DNA from: Pseudonocardiaceae bacterium
Lineage (GTDB): Bacteria > Actinomycetota > Actinomycetes > Mycobacteriales > Pseudonocardiaceae
Reading direction: 5' to 3'
Length of the DNA: 34,328 nt
NCBI GenBank assembly: GCA_009377865.1
Contig: WHTH01000043.1
Span: 1-34,328, forward strand
The notes beneath the pieces are model-generated. The model made no database searches and was not told where the DNA came from. It worked only from the letters and a program-made list of their open reading frames with translations. The number at the start of each line of letters is the position of its first letter. Positions within the stretch are counted from its first letter, which is position 1. Positions 25,504 to 32,722 of the stretch are shown here, piece by piece. Position numbers and translations under genes: made by a program.

Positions 25504-26406
25504 TCATTGCCGGTGGGAGGGGCCTGTTGCGCCTCTGCGGGCGCCCCGAGCCGCCGCCACGGTGAACGCGACGGTGCGCACCGTCCCGGCGTGCTGGAAA
25601 TCGAGGAACATCCGGTAGTCACCGGCCGAGGGCACCTCCGCGTAGAACACGATCTGCGGACCCGGCCGGGTGCGCCCGTCTCCTGGCGCCCCGTCGGGGT
25701 GGACGTGCAGGTAGGCCAGGTCACCCTCGCGAAGCGCCACTAGGTGCCCGTAGGCCGCAAGGTAGGGCTGCAGGTCGGTGACCGGACGGCCGTCCTTGCT
25801 CACCGACAGCGTGAGCCTGGAGGAGCTGCCGGCGACCAGCTGCCCGGCCAGCTCGACCTCGTAGCCGTCGACCGCGGCAGTCCGCGAGTAACGGTGCTCC
25901 GCGGGCGTGAACTGGCCGGCCACGGCGAGGTCGGTGCCGAGGGTCTGGCCCTTCTCACCGGCGGGAACGAAGTCGGCGAAGGCCCGGTAGGAACCGGCAT
26001 CGGCCAGCGTCAACGGCACTCGCCACGTGCCGCCGGTGTCCATCACCGGATGCACGTGCTGAAAGCTCGCGGTGTCGCGGCGAACCACGATCAGATGCAT
26101 CCGGTTGTCATGCTCCACATCGAAACGCCGCACGGGCTGCCCGTCCGGACCGGTGATGCGGAAGCGGAACTCCTGGGGCGCGTCCGCCGCGAAGCTCGTA
26201 GTGCCGGTCTCGAGGGTGTAACCGGCCGCCGACGCGGCCAGGCCGCCAGGAGACCCAACCGGTGAAGCCGCCGCCTCGCGCTCCTGACCTGCGCCAGTCT
26301 CGCCGACCATCGCATCATGCTCGACCGGCGAGGCGGGCGCCTTGGCCGACAGTGGTCCGACCTGTGCGCCCACCACCCATCCCGCCCCGAGGACCAGTGC
26401 CAGCAC
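25504..26406 (-). CDS. Membrane-anchored protein with His-x-His motifs, copper-island type
   Basis: About 300 aa. A hydrophobic N-terminus ([17 protein letters not shown]) predicts an anchor or signal, and the rest is probably outside the membrane. Two related beta-rich halves carry [17 protein letters not shown] and later [18 protein letters not shown], candidate metal-binding motifs. Proteins of this kind recur beside copA and copZ in actinobacteria, but I know no proven function. The N-terminus may be damaged: in the alternative frame an ATG at 26443 with GAGGAT ahead starts MNRSS, and one indel would join it to [20 protein letters not shown] at 26406 is the in-frame option. Its stop overlaps a possible copA start. 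Confidence 0.65.
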   Translation of the reverse strand: MLALVLGAGWVVGAQVGPLSAKAPASPVEHDAMVGETGAGQEREAAASPVGSPGGLAASAAGYTLETGTTSFAADAPQEFRFRITGPDGQPVRRFDVEHDNRMHLIVVRRDTASFQHVHPVMDTGGTWRVPLTLADAGSYRAFADFVPAGEKGQTLGTDLAVAGQFTPAEHRYSRTAAVDGYEVELAGQLVAGSSSRLTLSVSKDGRPVTDLQPYLAAYGHLVALREGDLAYLHVHPDGAPGDGRTRPGPQIVFYAEVPSAGDYRMFLDFQHAGTVRTVAFTVAAARGARRGATGPSHRQ

Positions 26407-26501
26407 CGCGGCGTAGGCCGATAACTTCGCTGCTGCGGTTCATCACGATCCTCGTACTCTCGCCGATGGGTGGGGCCAAACCTGGCGGTCAGCCACGTGG
26501 C

Positions 26502-26711
26502 TCAGCTCGAGACCAGCTCGTAGCCGGCCTCGTCCACCGCGGCGCGCACGGCGGCGGCATCGACCGAGCCGTCGCTCGACACGGTCACCGAGCCGGTGGC
26601 CAGGTCGACGCTGACGTGCTCGACGCCGTCGAGCTTGCCGACCTCGTCGGTCACCGATCGTGCACAGTGATCGCAGGTCATGCCGCGGACCGTGTAGGTG
26701 CTCTGGGTCAT
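26502..26711 (-). CDS. copZ: Copper chaperone, heavy-metal-associated domain
   Basis: A 69-aa single-domain HMA protein that binds Cu(I) in the cytoplasm and hands it to CopA. The metal site is GMTCDHC (Cys13, Cys16), and the fold continues to the typical DEAGYELVS ending. ATG at 26711 is preceded by GGCAGGAG and AAAGGA. A CsoR-like operator lies about 56 bases upstream, so the gene should be released from repression by copper. It heads the operon with the His-motif protein, copA and the methyltransferase. Its first codons and leader resemble the leader ORF of the nuo operon. Confidence 0.93.
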   Translation of the reverse strand: MTQSTYTVRGMTCDHCARSVTDEVGKLDGVEHVSVDLATGSVTVSSDGSVDAAAVRAAVDEAGYELVSS

Positions 26712-26766
26712 CGCATTTTCCTTTCTCCTGCCGTTCTGGAACGGGTCTCTCACCGCGCTTCCCGGG

Positions 26767-26789
26767 CTATAGACCCTATGGGGGTATAG
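26767..26789 (-). promoter_or_regulatory. CsoR-like operator of the copZ operon
   Basis: CTATAGACCC and GGGGGTATAG flank a TAT centre, giving an imperfect inverted repeat with perfect CTATA/TATAG ends. The core ACCCTATGGGGGTAT differs by one base from the B. subtilis copZA CsoR site (ACCCTACGGGGGTAT). It sits just upstream of copZ and downstream of the MFS gene stop. CsoR leaves DNA when it binds Cu(I), so copper should induce the operon. Confidence 0.75.
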
Positions 26790-26793
26790 GTGG

Positions 26794-28834
26794 TCAATCA
26801 GGCGGCCACCCCCCGGGCTGGGTGGGAGCGGTCCCGTCGGGGTGGGCCAGCTCGACGTCGTGCTGGTCACGCCGGCTGACGTGCACTGTGTTGGTAACAG
26901 CTGGGTAGCCGCTCGCGGTGAGGGTGTACTCGCCGGCGTCGAGACCGGTGAAGCCGTAGTGCCCGTCTTCGTCGGTGTCCGTGCTGGCGTGCACCCCGCC
27001 TGCCGCGTCCAGCAGGGTGACCCGCGCGCCGCGGACCGGGCGGCCGCCGGGCATGGAGCGGACCAGGCCCTGCAGCCGCGCTCCACCGGCGAGCCTCACA
27101 TTCAGCAATGCCTGTCCGGTGTCCGGAACGGTCACCGCCTGCGCGGTCGGCTCGAACGACGCTGCGCTGACCACGAGGGTGTAGGTGCCGGCGACCAGGG
27201 TCGCCAGCAGGTATCCACCGTCGGGACCGGTCACGTCGGCTGCGATGACCTCACCAGCCTGGTCCGCCAGCGAGGTGGTCGCCCCGACGACGGCGGCACC
27301 GCTCGCGGCGGCTCGGACCGTGCCGGTCAGGCTGGCGGTCCCGGTCAGCACGACCTGCAGCTCGACCGGTCCGTCAGTGACCGCCACTGTTGAGGCCATC
27401 GGCTGATGTCCTGCCGCCGAGGTGATCAGCACATAGGTGCCTGCCCCGGGTGCCTCGAGTGCATAGCCGCCGTCCGCGGCTGTCGCACCACGGCCGACCT
27501 GATGGCCGCTGCCGTCGATCAACGTCAGCGCGGCGGCGACAGCGTTGCCGTCCGGGCGGCGCAGCCGCCCCCGGACCTGCGCAGCGGCGCTGCCGAGAAG
27601 GGTCGCCGTCTGCGCCACCGGCGGGCGTGCCGGGCCCAGGCCGCTACTGTGCTCATCGACCAGTGGTTGCCACCCGGCACCGACGAGCGCGGGCTCCGGC
27701 GCCGGCGGGTGGTCGCCGTTGCCCGAGACGATTCCGGACCCCGACCATTGAGCGCTGGGTTCGAGGGCAGCGCCCGCTTCCTCGCGGGTCCCACCCCCCG
27801 CGTCCTGGCCGGTGGGCGCTGCCTCGTCGGCACCTCGCGCTACCGCCAGCGCCGTGATCGCGGCCAGGCCCAGGGCCGAGCCGACCTGGTAGCTGGTGTT
27901 GACGATGCCCGAGGCGAGCCCACCCTCCTCCGGGCGGGCGCTGGAGATCGCCGTACCCAGCGAGGGGATGAACGCCAGCGACATCCCCAACGCCGCGACC
28001 AGCGAGGCAGGCAGCACGTCGACCCAGAACGAGCCATCCGGCCGGATCAGCGACAACCACAGCATCCCTGCCGCGAGCACGATCAGACCGGTCACGGTCA
28101 AAGCCTTCGGCCCGAACCGGGCGATCAACGGTGGTGCCAGCACGACCATGCCGATGATGATCAGGACGGTCATGGGCAGCAGTGCCGCCCCGCTCGGAAA
28201 CGCGCTGTAACCCAGCACCTGCTGCAGGTACAGGTTCAAGAAGAACCACATCGGAATCCACGCGCCACCCAGCAGCAGCTGCGCGACATTTGCCGCGCTC
28301 AGGTTCGGGGTCCGGAAGATCGACAACGGCATCAGCGGCTCCCGGCGAGTGGCCTGGATCGCCACGAACACGCCGAGTACCACCACGGCCCCGGCCAGCA
28401 CCTGCCAGGTCTGCGCCGAGTTCCACCCGACCTCGGGCGCCGGACGATCGCGTAGACCACCGCGCCGAGGCCCACGGTCGCCATGACCGCGCCGGCCACG
28501 TCGACCGTTCCGCGCTGCCCGCCACCGCCCGGCGGCATCAGCGCCGGGATCGCCACCAGCGCGACCAACGCGACCGGGATGTTGATGAAGAACACCCACG
28601 GCCAGCTGACGAACCCGGTGAGCACCCCGCCCAGGAACACCCCCGCCGTGCCCCCGGCGGGTGCCGCCGCCCCGTAGAACGCCAGCGCCCGGGTCAGCTC
28701 CCTGGGGTCGTTGCCGAACAGCATCATCAGCAGCGTCAACGCCGCCGGCACCTCGCCATGAACTGGGCCGCGGCGATCACTACCAGCGCCCACCACCGCG
28801 CGACGTCCGCGACGAGTCCGACATGGTCATCCAA
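26794..28834 (-). pseudogene. DHA2-type MFS transporter fused to Ig-like repeats, broken
   Basis: Three pieces in three frames form one former gene. Piece 1 (28834 to about 28757) has an AAGGAG site, a TTG start and RWWALVVIAAAQFM. It joins out of frame to piece 2, EVPAALTLLMMLFG to VVYAIV, with about 95 residues (TM1-4) deleted. Near 28445 a one-base shift leads to piece 3, EVGWNSAQTWQVLAGAVVVL and the later MFS helices. Piece 3 ends with about 300 residues containing three carboxypeptidase-regulatory/Ig-like repeats (for example DEDGHYGFTGLDAGEYTLTA). Drug exporters with such C-terminal repeats exist in actinobacteria. The final membrane helices also seem missing. It is preceded by a CsoR-like promoter and followed by copZ. 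Confidence 0.75.
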
Positions 28835-28841
28835 ATACTCC

Positions 28842-28903
28842 TTACCCCTAGCAGGTATCAACGGGAAGGTAGCACCAACCCGATAAATACACCAGGGGGG
28901 TAT
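28842..28903 (-). promoter_or_regulatory. CsoR/CstR-like double operator of the MFS gene
   Basis: Operator A (TTACCCCTAGCAGGTAT, 28842-28858) and operator B (ATACACCAGGGGGGTAT, 28887-28903) lie 45 bases apart, start to start. Between them is the same minus-strand TGCTACCTT -10 as in front of nuoAJ. Over roughly 74 bases the two promoter regions agree at about three quarters of positions, including CCAAATAC at the gene-proximal end. This indicates shared ancestry and a shared regulator. Confidence 0.65.
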
Positions 28904-29027
28904 ACCTGAACAGAGACGGTGCCTCTTGCGGGCAGTCCTCGCTGCAGGTAGAGGAAGACAGGAAAAGACCGAGTTGACCGGCACCGGCACCGATGGGCCG
29001 CCTCGGGCGCAAGCCCTACCCACCTGG

Positions 29028-29375
29028 TCAGCGGTCGCTGTGGTGGTGGGGGATGTCGTGGACCAGGTGTCCGGCGAACTGATAGGCCTCCTCGACCAGG
29101 CCACGCAGGTGGTCGCTGGCGATGCGGTAGAGCATCCGACGCCCGTCGCGGTGGGCGTGGACCAGACCGGCGAGGCGCAGCCGGCCGAGATGTTGCGACA
29201 CAGAGGACCGGGACGCGGAGACCTGAGCAGTGAGGGTGCTCACGTCCTGCTCGCCGTCGGCGAGCAACCGCAGCAGGTGCAGCCGGGTCGGGTCCGCAAG
29301 ATGTCCGAGTACCTCGGCGGCGATCACCAGCCGGTTGCCCGTCGCGGGCTGTCGCACCGGGGTCGCAGTAGCCAT
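29028..29375 (-). CDS. ArsR/SmtB-family metal-sensing repressor
   Basis: A 115-aa winged-helix repressor. The recognition region is SASRSSVSQHLGRLRLAGLV and the wing HAHRDGRRMLYRI. There is no cysteine; the last helix and tail carry Asp88, His89, His103, His106 and a terminal HHH. This suggests an alpha-5 histidine/carboxylate site of the kind that senses Zn, Co or Ni in CzrA and NmtR. ATG at 29375 is preferred; ATG at 29393 would add six residues. It diverges from a CDF exporter, its likely target, with a dyad between them. Confidence 0.87.
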   Translation of the reverse strand: MATATPVRQPATGNRLVIAAEVLGHLADPTRLHLLRLLADGEQDVSTLTAQVSASRSSVSQHLGRLRLAGLVHAHRDGRRMLYRIASDHLRGLVEEAYQFAGHLVHDIPHHHSDR

Positions 29376-29396
29376 ATCATGGTGCGCGCGCATGAT
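29376..29396. promoter_or_regulatory. Dyad operator between the ArsR and CDF genes
   Basis: ATCATG and CATGAT form perfect 6-base arms around 9 bases, immediately upstream of the ArsR start. A further CATCATGG occurs near the CDF start (29420-29427). The size and position fit an ArsR operator controlling both divergent genes. Confidence 0.45.
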
Positions 29397-29432
29397 TGCA
29401 TGTTTACCCGAAGTCACGCATCATGGCAAACC

Positions 29433-30611
29433 ATGAGCGACTCGCAGCCAGGTGACCCGAGGCCCGCTCCGGGCAGGAGCGACGAGGGCGGCCGGCGGGA
29501 CGCCCACACGAAGGCCGGACACGGCCACGACGCCAAGCCCGCAACCGGACACGGCCACGGCCACGGACACGGACACGGGCACCCGGAGCACCCGAGCGGG
29601 CTGCGCGAGTTCGTGTCCTCGATCTTCCGCCCGCACAGCCACGACGCCGCGGACTCCGTCGACTCTGCACTGGAGTCCAGCGCCGCGGGCATCCGCGCAA
29701 TCAAGATCAGCCTGATCGCGCTGGGCGTCACCGCACTCCTTCAGGCCGTCGTGGTGTTGTACTCCGGCTCCAGCGCCCTGCTCGCCGACACCATCCACAA
29801 TTTCTCCGACGCCCTCACCGCGGTCCCCCTCTGGATAGCGTTCGTCGTCGGACGACGCGCCGCCACCCGGCGCTACACCTACGGCTACAACCGCGCCGAG
29901 GACCTCGCCGGCGTCTTCATCGTCCTGATGATCGCCCTGTCCGCGGTGCTTGCCGGCTACGAGTCGATCCGCAAGCTCATCGACCCCCAGCCCATCACCT
30001 ATGTCGGCGTCGTCCTTGCCGCCGGCATCATCGGGTTCCTCGGCAACGAACTCGTCGCGATCTACCGCATCCGGGTGGGACGCAAGATCGGCTCCGCGGC
30101 GCTGGTCGCCGACGGCCTGCACGCCCGCACCGACGGCTTCACCTCACTCGCCGTGGTCGCCGCCGCCCTCGGCGTCATGGCCGGCTTCCCCCTCGCCGAC
30201 CCCATCATCGGTATCCTGATCACCATCGCCATCCTGTTCGTGCTCCGCGGCGCCGCGCGCGACATCTACCGACGCCTGATGGACGCCGTCGACCCTGCCC
30301 TCGTCGACACCGCCGAGGCATCCCTGCGCGCCGTACCCGGCGTCCTCGCCGTCGATGAGCTGCGCCTGCGCTGGACCGGGCACCGCGTGCGGGCCGAGAC
30401 CGGGATCATCGTGGACCCCGACCTCGGCATCATCGAGGCCCACGACATCGCAGCCGCAGCCGAACACGCCCTCCTGCACGACGTCCCGAAGCTGGTGGCT
30501 GCCACCGTGCACGTCAGCCCCCAGGACACCCCAGGCCGCGACCACCACGCGGTGCTGGCTCACCACCCCACCGCAGTCGGCACTGGAGCGACACCCCACC
30601 ACCGGGGGTGA
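29433..30611 (+). CDS. Cation diffusion facilitator metal exporter
   Basis: Proton-driven exporter of divalent metal (Zn, Co, Cd, Ni or Fe), 392 aa. The cytoplasmic N-terminus is rich in His-Gly (about 30-53: GHGHDAKPATGHGHGHGHGH), likely a metal buffer or sensor. Six membrane helices follow, with the two transport-site motifs His122-x3-Asp126 (TIHNFSDAL) and His230-x3-Asp234 (LHARTDGF). The C-terminal dimerisation domain includes VPGVLAVDELRLRWTG and VAATVHVSP. The HxxxD pattern in both halves is typical of zinc-type CDFs. The neighbouring cysteine-free ArsR with a His-rich tail supports Zn, Co or Ni. Confidence 0.93.
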   Translation: MSDSQPGDPRPAPGRSDEGGRRDAHTKAGHGHDAKPATGHGHGHGHGHGHPEHPSGLREFVSSIFRPHSHDAADSVDSALESSAAGIRAIKISLIALGVTALLQAVVVLYSGSSALLADTIHNFSDALTAVPLWIAFVVGRRAATRRYTYGYNRAEDLAGVFIVLMIALSAVLAGYESIRKLIDPQPITYVGVVLAAGIIGFLGNELVAIYRIRVGRKIGSAALVADGLHARTDGFTSLAVVAAALGVMAGFPLADPIIGILITIAILFVLRGAARDIYRRLMDAVDPALVDTAEASLRAVPGVLAVDELRLRWTGHRVRAETGIIVDPDLGIIEAHDIAAAAEHALLHDVPKLVAATVHVSPQDTPGRDHHAVLAHHPTAVGTGATPHHRG

Positions 30612-31034
30612 CACGTCACGTTCGTCTGAGTCACGATCCCGTCGTCGGTAGCCGTGCCCACGCAGAGTGACGATCCGCGGCACGCCCGTCCCGTCGCAGA
30701 TGCGCACGGATCCTTGCGAGCACGCGTTCGATCATGTGCAGGGCGGGGGATGGGACGGTGGGACACGCTGGCCGCGAGTTCACGCGGATATGTCCACTAT
30801 GGAGCAACAGCACGAAGCCCGCCATGCCTGCCAGTGACGCCCGGTCGCGTTGACCCCACTGCTGAGCGACCGGCCTGGCCGAAGCGGGCAAGGGCGTGGC
30901 AGGCATGGTGGCATTTCTGCGCCAGATACAAGCTTTTGCAAATTCGTTGCAATACGCCCCCGTTGCGAGCCGGTCAGCTGAACACCGCAGGCCCTGCAGG
31001 CGCGGCTGGTCTCGCGCCCCACGCAGGCGGCTGC
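30612..31034. other. Intergenic region of 423 bases with possible remnants
   Basis: Apart from the possible response-regulator scrap described separately, no gene is recognisable. There is a less GC-rich patch around 30930-30952 with two copies of the palindrome TTGCAA spaced 13 bases apart, which could be a protein-binding site, but no start codon of a supported gene is near it. The minus strand near 31000 reads CRACGVQLTGSQR, vaguely like a zinc-ribbon start, without further support. Confidence 0.35.
30640..30735 (-). pseudogene. Possible remnant of a response-regulator winged helix
   Basis: One minus frame gives MIERVLARIRAHLRRDG and the overlapping frame gives GTGVPRIVTLRGHGYRRR. Joined by a one-base shift they resemble the end of an OmpR-type DNA-binding domain (RIRAKL...IVTVRGVGYR). 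No receiver domain and no partner kinase are nearby. The match rests on about 30 residues and could be chance. Confidence 0.3.
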
Positions 31035-31367
31035 TCACGGAGTGAGGCGCTGTGCGAGTTCGGTGAACTGCTGCCGGAGCCGGCCGCAGACGAGGTCGCA
31101 CAGCTCGAAGACCGTCGGGTCGGTGATGGTGTAGCGCACGGCGGTGCCCTGCTTCTCGCGGCTGAGGATGCCCGCCTGGTGGAGCACACCGAGATGCTTG
31201 GAGACGTTCTGCTGGGTGGCGCCGAGGGTGTCCGCAAGGTGGCCGACCGTGGCGGGACCGTGGCGGAGCCGTTCGAGCAGCCGTATGCGCATCGGCTCGC
31301 CGATGACCCGGAAGCGGTGGGCCACCAGCTCGATGAGCGGCTCGGGTAGCGGGTGCTCTGCGGGCAC
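31035..31367 (-). CDS. ArsR-family repressor with a CxxxC in the last helix
   Basis: A 110-aa winged-helix repressor: RFRVIGEPMRIRLLERL, recognition helix region ATQQNVSKHLGVLHQAGILS, wing REKQGTAVRYTI. Its only cysteines are Cys90 and Cys94 in VFELCDLVCGRL of the final helix. It diverges from TauE/SafE, rhodanese and persulfide dioxygenase genes, the gene set controlled by the persulfide-sensing ArsR proteins BigR and SqrR. Those use one cysteine in alpha-2 and one in alpha-5, so a pair in one helix would be a different arrangement. GTG at 31367 is preferred; GTG at 31376 is possible. A sulfide or persulfide sensor is inferred; metals cannot be excluded. Confidence 0.85.
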   Translation of the reverse strand: MPAEHPLPEPLIELVAHRFRVIGEPMRIRLLERLRHGPATVGHLADTLGATQQNVSKHLGVLHQAGILSREKQGTAVRYTITDPTVFELCDLVCGRLRQQFTELAQRLTP

Positions 31368-31377
31368 GGCATCCACT

Positions 31378-31399
31378 CTACACAACTGTTAGGTTGTAG
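31378..31399. promoter_or_regulatory. Operator-like dyad between ArsR and the sulfur operon
   Basis: CTACACAAC and GTTGTAG are imperfect inverted arms (ACAAC/GTTGT exact) around 6 bases, directly upstream of the ArsR start. On the plus strand TAGATT at 31398-31403 fits a -10 for the 34-aa ORF and tauE series. The position allows one repressor to control both directions. Confidence 0.5.
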
Positions 31400-31466
31400 A
31401 TTAGTAGAACTCAGGATCGGGTATGTCCAGTGGCGAGGCCCTGTGACGAGAGCAGCGGAGGTGTTG

Positions 31467-31571
31467 ATGGACCGCCAGCAGCGGGCCCGCCAGCTGGTCG
31501 CCGCGGTTCGTAGTCGGTACGTCGCGACGAGCCCCGAGGGTCGGGAGCGGCTGGCGGGTGGGGGTCGATGA
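31467..31571 (+). CDS. 34-aa ORF preceding tauE
   Basis: Encodes MDRQQRARQLVAAVRSRYVA and then TSPEGRERLAGGGR. A GGAGG lies about 7 bases before the ATG, and its TGA overlaps the tauE ATG (ATGA), so it is probably translated and coupled to tauE. It is very basic and likely helical in the first half. A GTG at 31443 would extend it by eight residues. I know no family; it could be a leader peptide or a small partner protein. Confidence 0.5.
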   Translation: MDRQQRARQLVAAVRSRYVATSPEGRERLAGGGR

Positions 31572-32356
31572 CCGCGCTGGTACCGGCGGGTCTGCTCGGT
31601 GCGGGCACCGGGGTCGCCCTGGGCCTGGTGGGGGGTGGCGGGTCGATCCTGGCGGTGCCGGCCCTGGTCTACGGGCTGGGCATGCCGATCGGGCAGGCCG
31701 TGTCAACATCGTTGCTGGTCGTGGCTGCGACGGCCGCGGCAGGTGTGCTCCCGAGGCTGCGCCGCGGTGAGGTGCGCTGGGCGGTGGCCGGGGTGTTCGG
31801 GGTGGCCGGGGCTGGGGCGGCATTCGGTGGGGCGGCGGTGAACCGGCTGTTGTCCGAGCGGGTCCTGCTCGGGGTACTCGCGGCGTTGATGCTGGTCGTC
31901 GGGGCGAGTTTGCTTCGCGGTCAGCCGGAGCCCTGGGGTGCCTGTGACGTCCCCGGCGGGGGGATCGACTGGCGATCCTGCCTGCCCAAGGCTCTGGTGA
32001 TCGGCGCTGGCGTGGGATTCCTGACCGGGCTGTTGGGGGTCGGTGGTGGGTTCGTCATCGTGCCCGCGCTGACCTGGCTGCTCGGGCTGCCGATCCCGGT
32101 GGCGATCGCCACCTCGCTCGTCATCCTGGGGCTCAACTCGCTGGCGGGACTGGCCGCGCATCTCGGCCAGCTGCAGCTCGACCTCACGGTCGGCGGGGTG
32201 TTTCTGGGTGCGGCCGCGGTTGCGGCGCTGGCCGCCGGCCTGGTGGCGGCCCGGTTGCCCGAGCGGGTACTGCGCAGCGGCTTCGCCGGGCTGGTGCTGG
32301 CCGTGGCTGTCTTCGTCGCGGTGGCGACCGCATTCGGCTACACCCCGAGCGCGTGA
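31568..32356 (+). CDS. TauE/SafE-family membrane transporter
   Basis: A 262-aa protein with about eight membrane helices in two related halves. The halves start with GLVGGGGSILAVPAL (about 19-33) and GLLGVGGGFVIVPAL (about 154-168), the signature of TauE/SafE (DUF81) carriers, which export sulfur-containing anions such as sulfite or sulfoacetate. Beside rhodanese and persulfide dioxygenase genes the likely cargo is sulfite, the dioxygenase product, or thiosulfate. The start overlaps the 34-aa ORF. The rhodanese gene follows after 44 bases with its own ribosome site. Confidence 0.9.
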   Translation: MTALVPAGLLGAGTGVALGLVGGGGSILAVPALVYGLGMPIGQAVSTSLLVVAATAAAGVLPRLRRGEVRWAVAGVFGVAGAGAAFGGAAVNRLLSERVLLGVLAALMLVVGASLLRGQPEPWGACDVPGGGIDWRSCLPKALVIGAGVGFLTGLLGVGGGFVIVPALTWLLGLPIPVAIATSLVILGLNSLAGLAAHLGQLQLDLTVGGVFLGAAAVAALAAGLVAARLPERVLRSGFAGLVLAVAVFVAVATAFGYTPSA

Positions 32357-32400
32357 CGCTCACACAACTGGCACGACACAACGGATGGAGGAGACGAGAG

Positions 32401-32721
32401 ATGGATCCGAAGGATCTTCACGCCCGGCAGGATCGGGTGCAGCTGGTCGACGTGCGCGAAGCCGAGGAGTGGCATGCCGGGCGGATTCCCGGCTCCCGGT
32501 GGATCCCGATGGGTGAGCTGGGCGACCGGCTCGACGAGCTCGACGCCGACCAGCCTGTCGTGACCGTATGCCGCAGCGGGGGTCGCAGCGGCAAGATGGC
32601 CGACTTCCTCACCGAGCGCGGCTACCGGGCACAGACCATGGAAGGCGGCATACAGGCCTGGGCCGACGCCGGCCTGTCCGTGCAGGCCCCCGATGACGAA
32701 CAACCCGGAAAGGTGACATGA
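32401..32721 (+). CDS. Single-domain rhodanese sulfurtransferase
   Basis: A 106-aa cytoplasmic rhodanese. The active loop CRSGGRS starts at the catalytic Cys57 and has the six-residue length typical of sulfur-handling rhodaneses. Upstream are LVDVREAEEWHAGRIPGSRW and the substrate-pocket region; EGGIQAWADAGL ends the domain. GGAGGAG before the ATG at 32401 sets the start. It moves persulfide sulfur between thiols, for example to glutathione or mycothiol, as substrate for the next gene's dioxygenase. One base separates the two genes. Confidence 0.93.
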   Translation: MDPKDLHARQDRVQLVDVREAEEWHAGRIPGSRWIPMGELGDRLDELDADQPVVTVCRSGGRSGKMADFLTERGYRAQTMEGGIQAWADAGLSVQAPDDEQPGKVT

Positions 32722-32722
32722 C

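Noticed and set aside
29560-29585. Short tandem GGACAC/CACGG repeats near the start of the CDF gene.
   Set aside because: They encode the His-Gly tract of the exporter, a normal low-complexity metal-binding region, not a CRISPR or mobile repeat.
30930-30955. Paired TTGCAA palindromes in a less GC-rich patch.
   Set aside because: They could be a binding site, but no supported gene starts near them and a six-base palindrome occurs often by chance.
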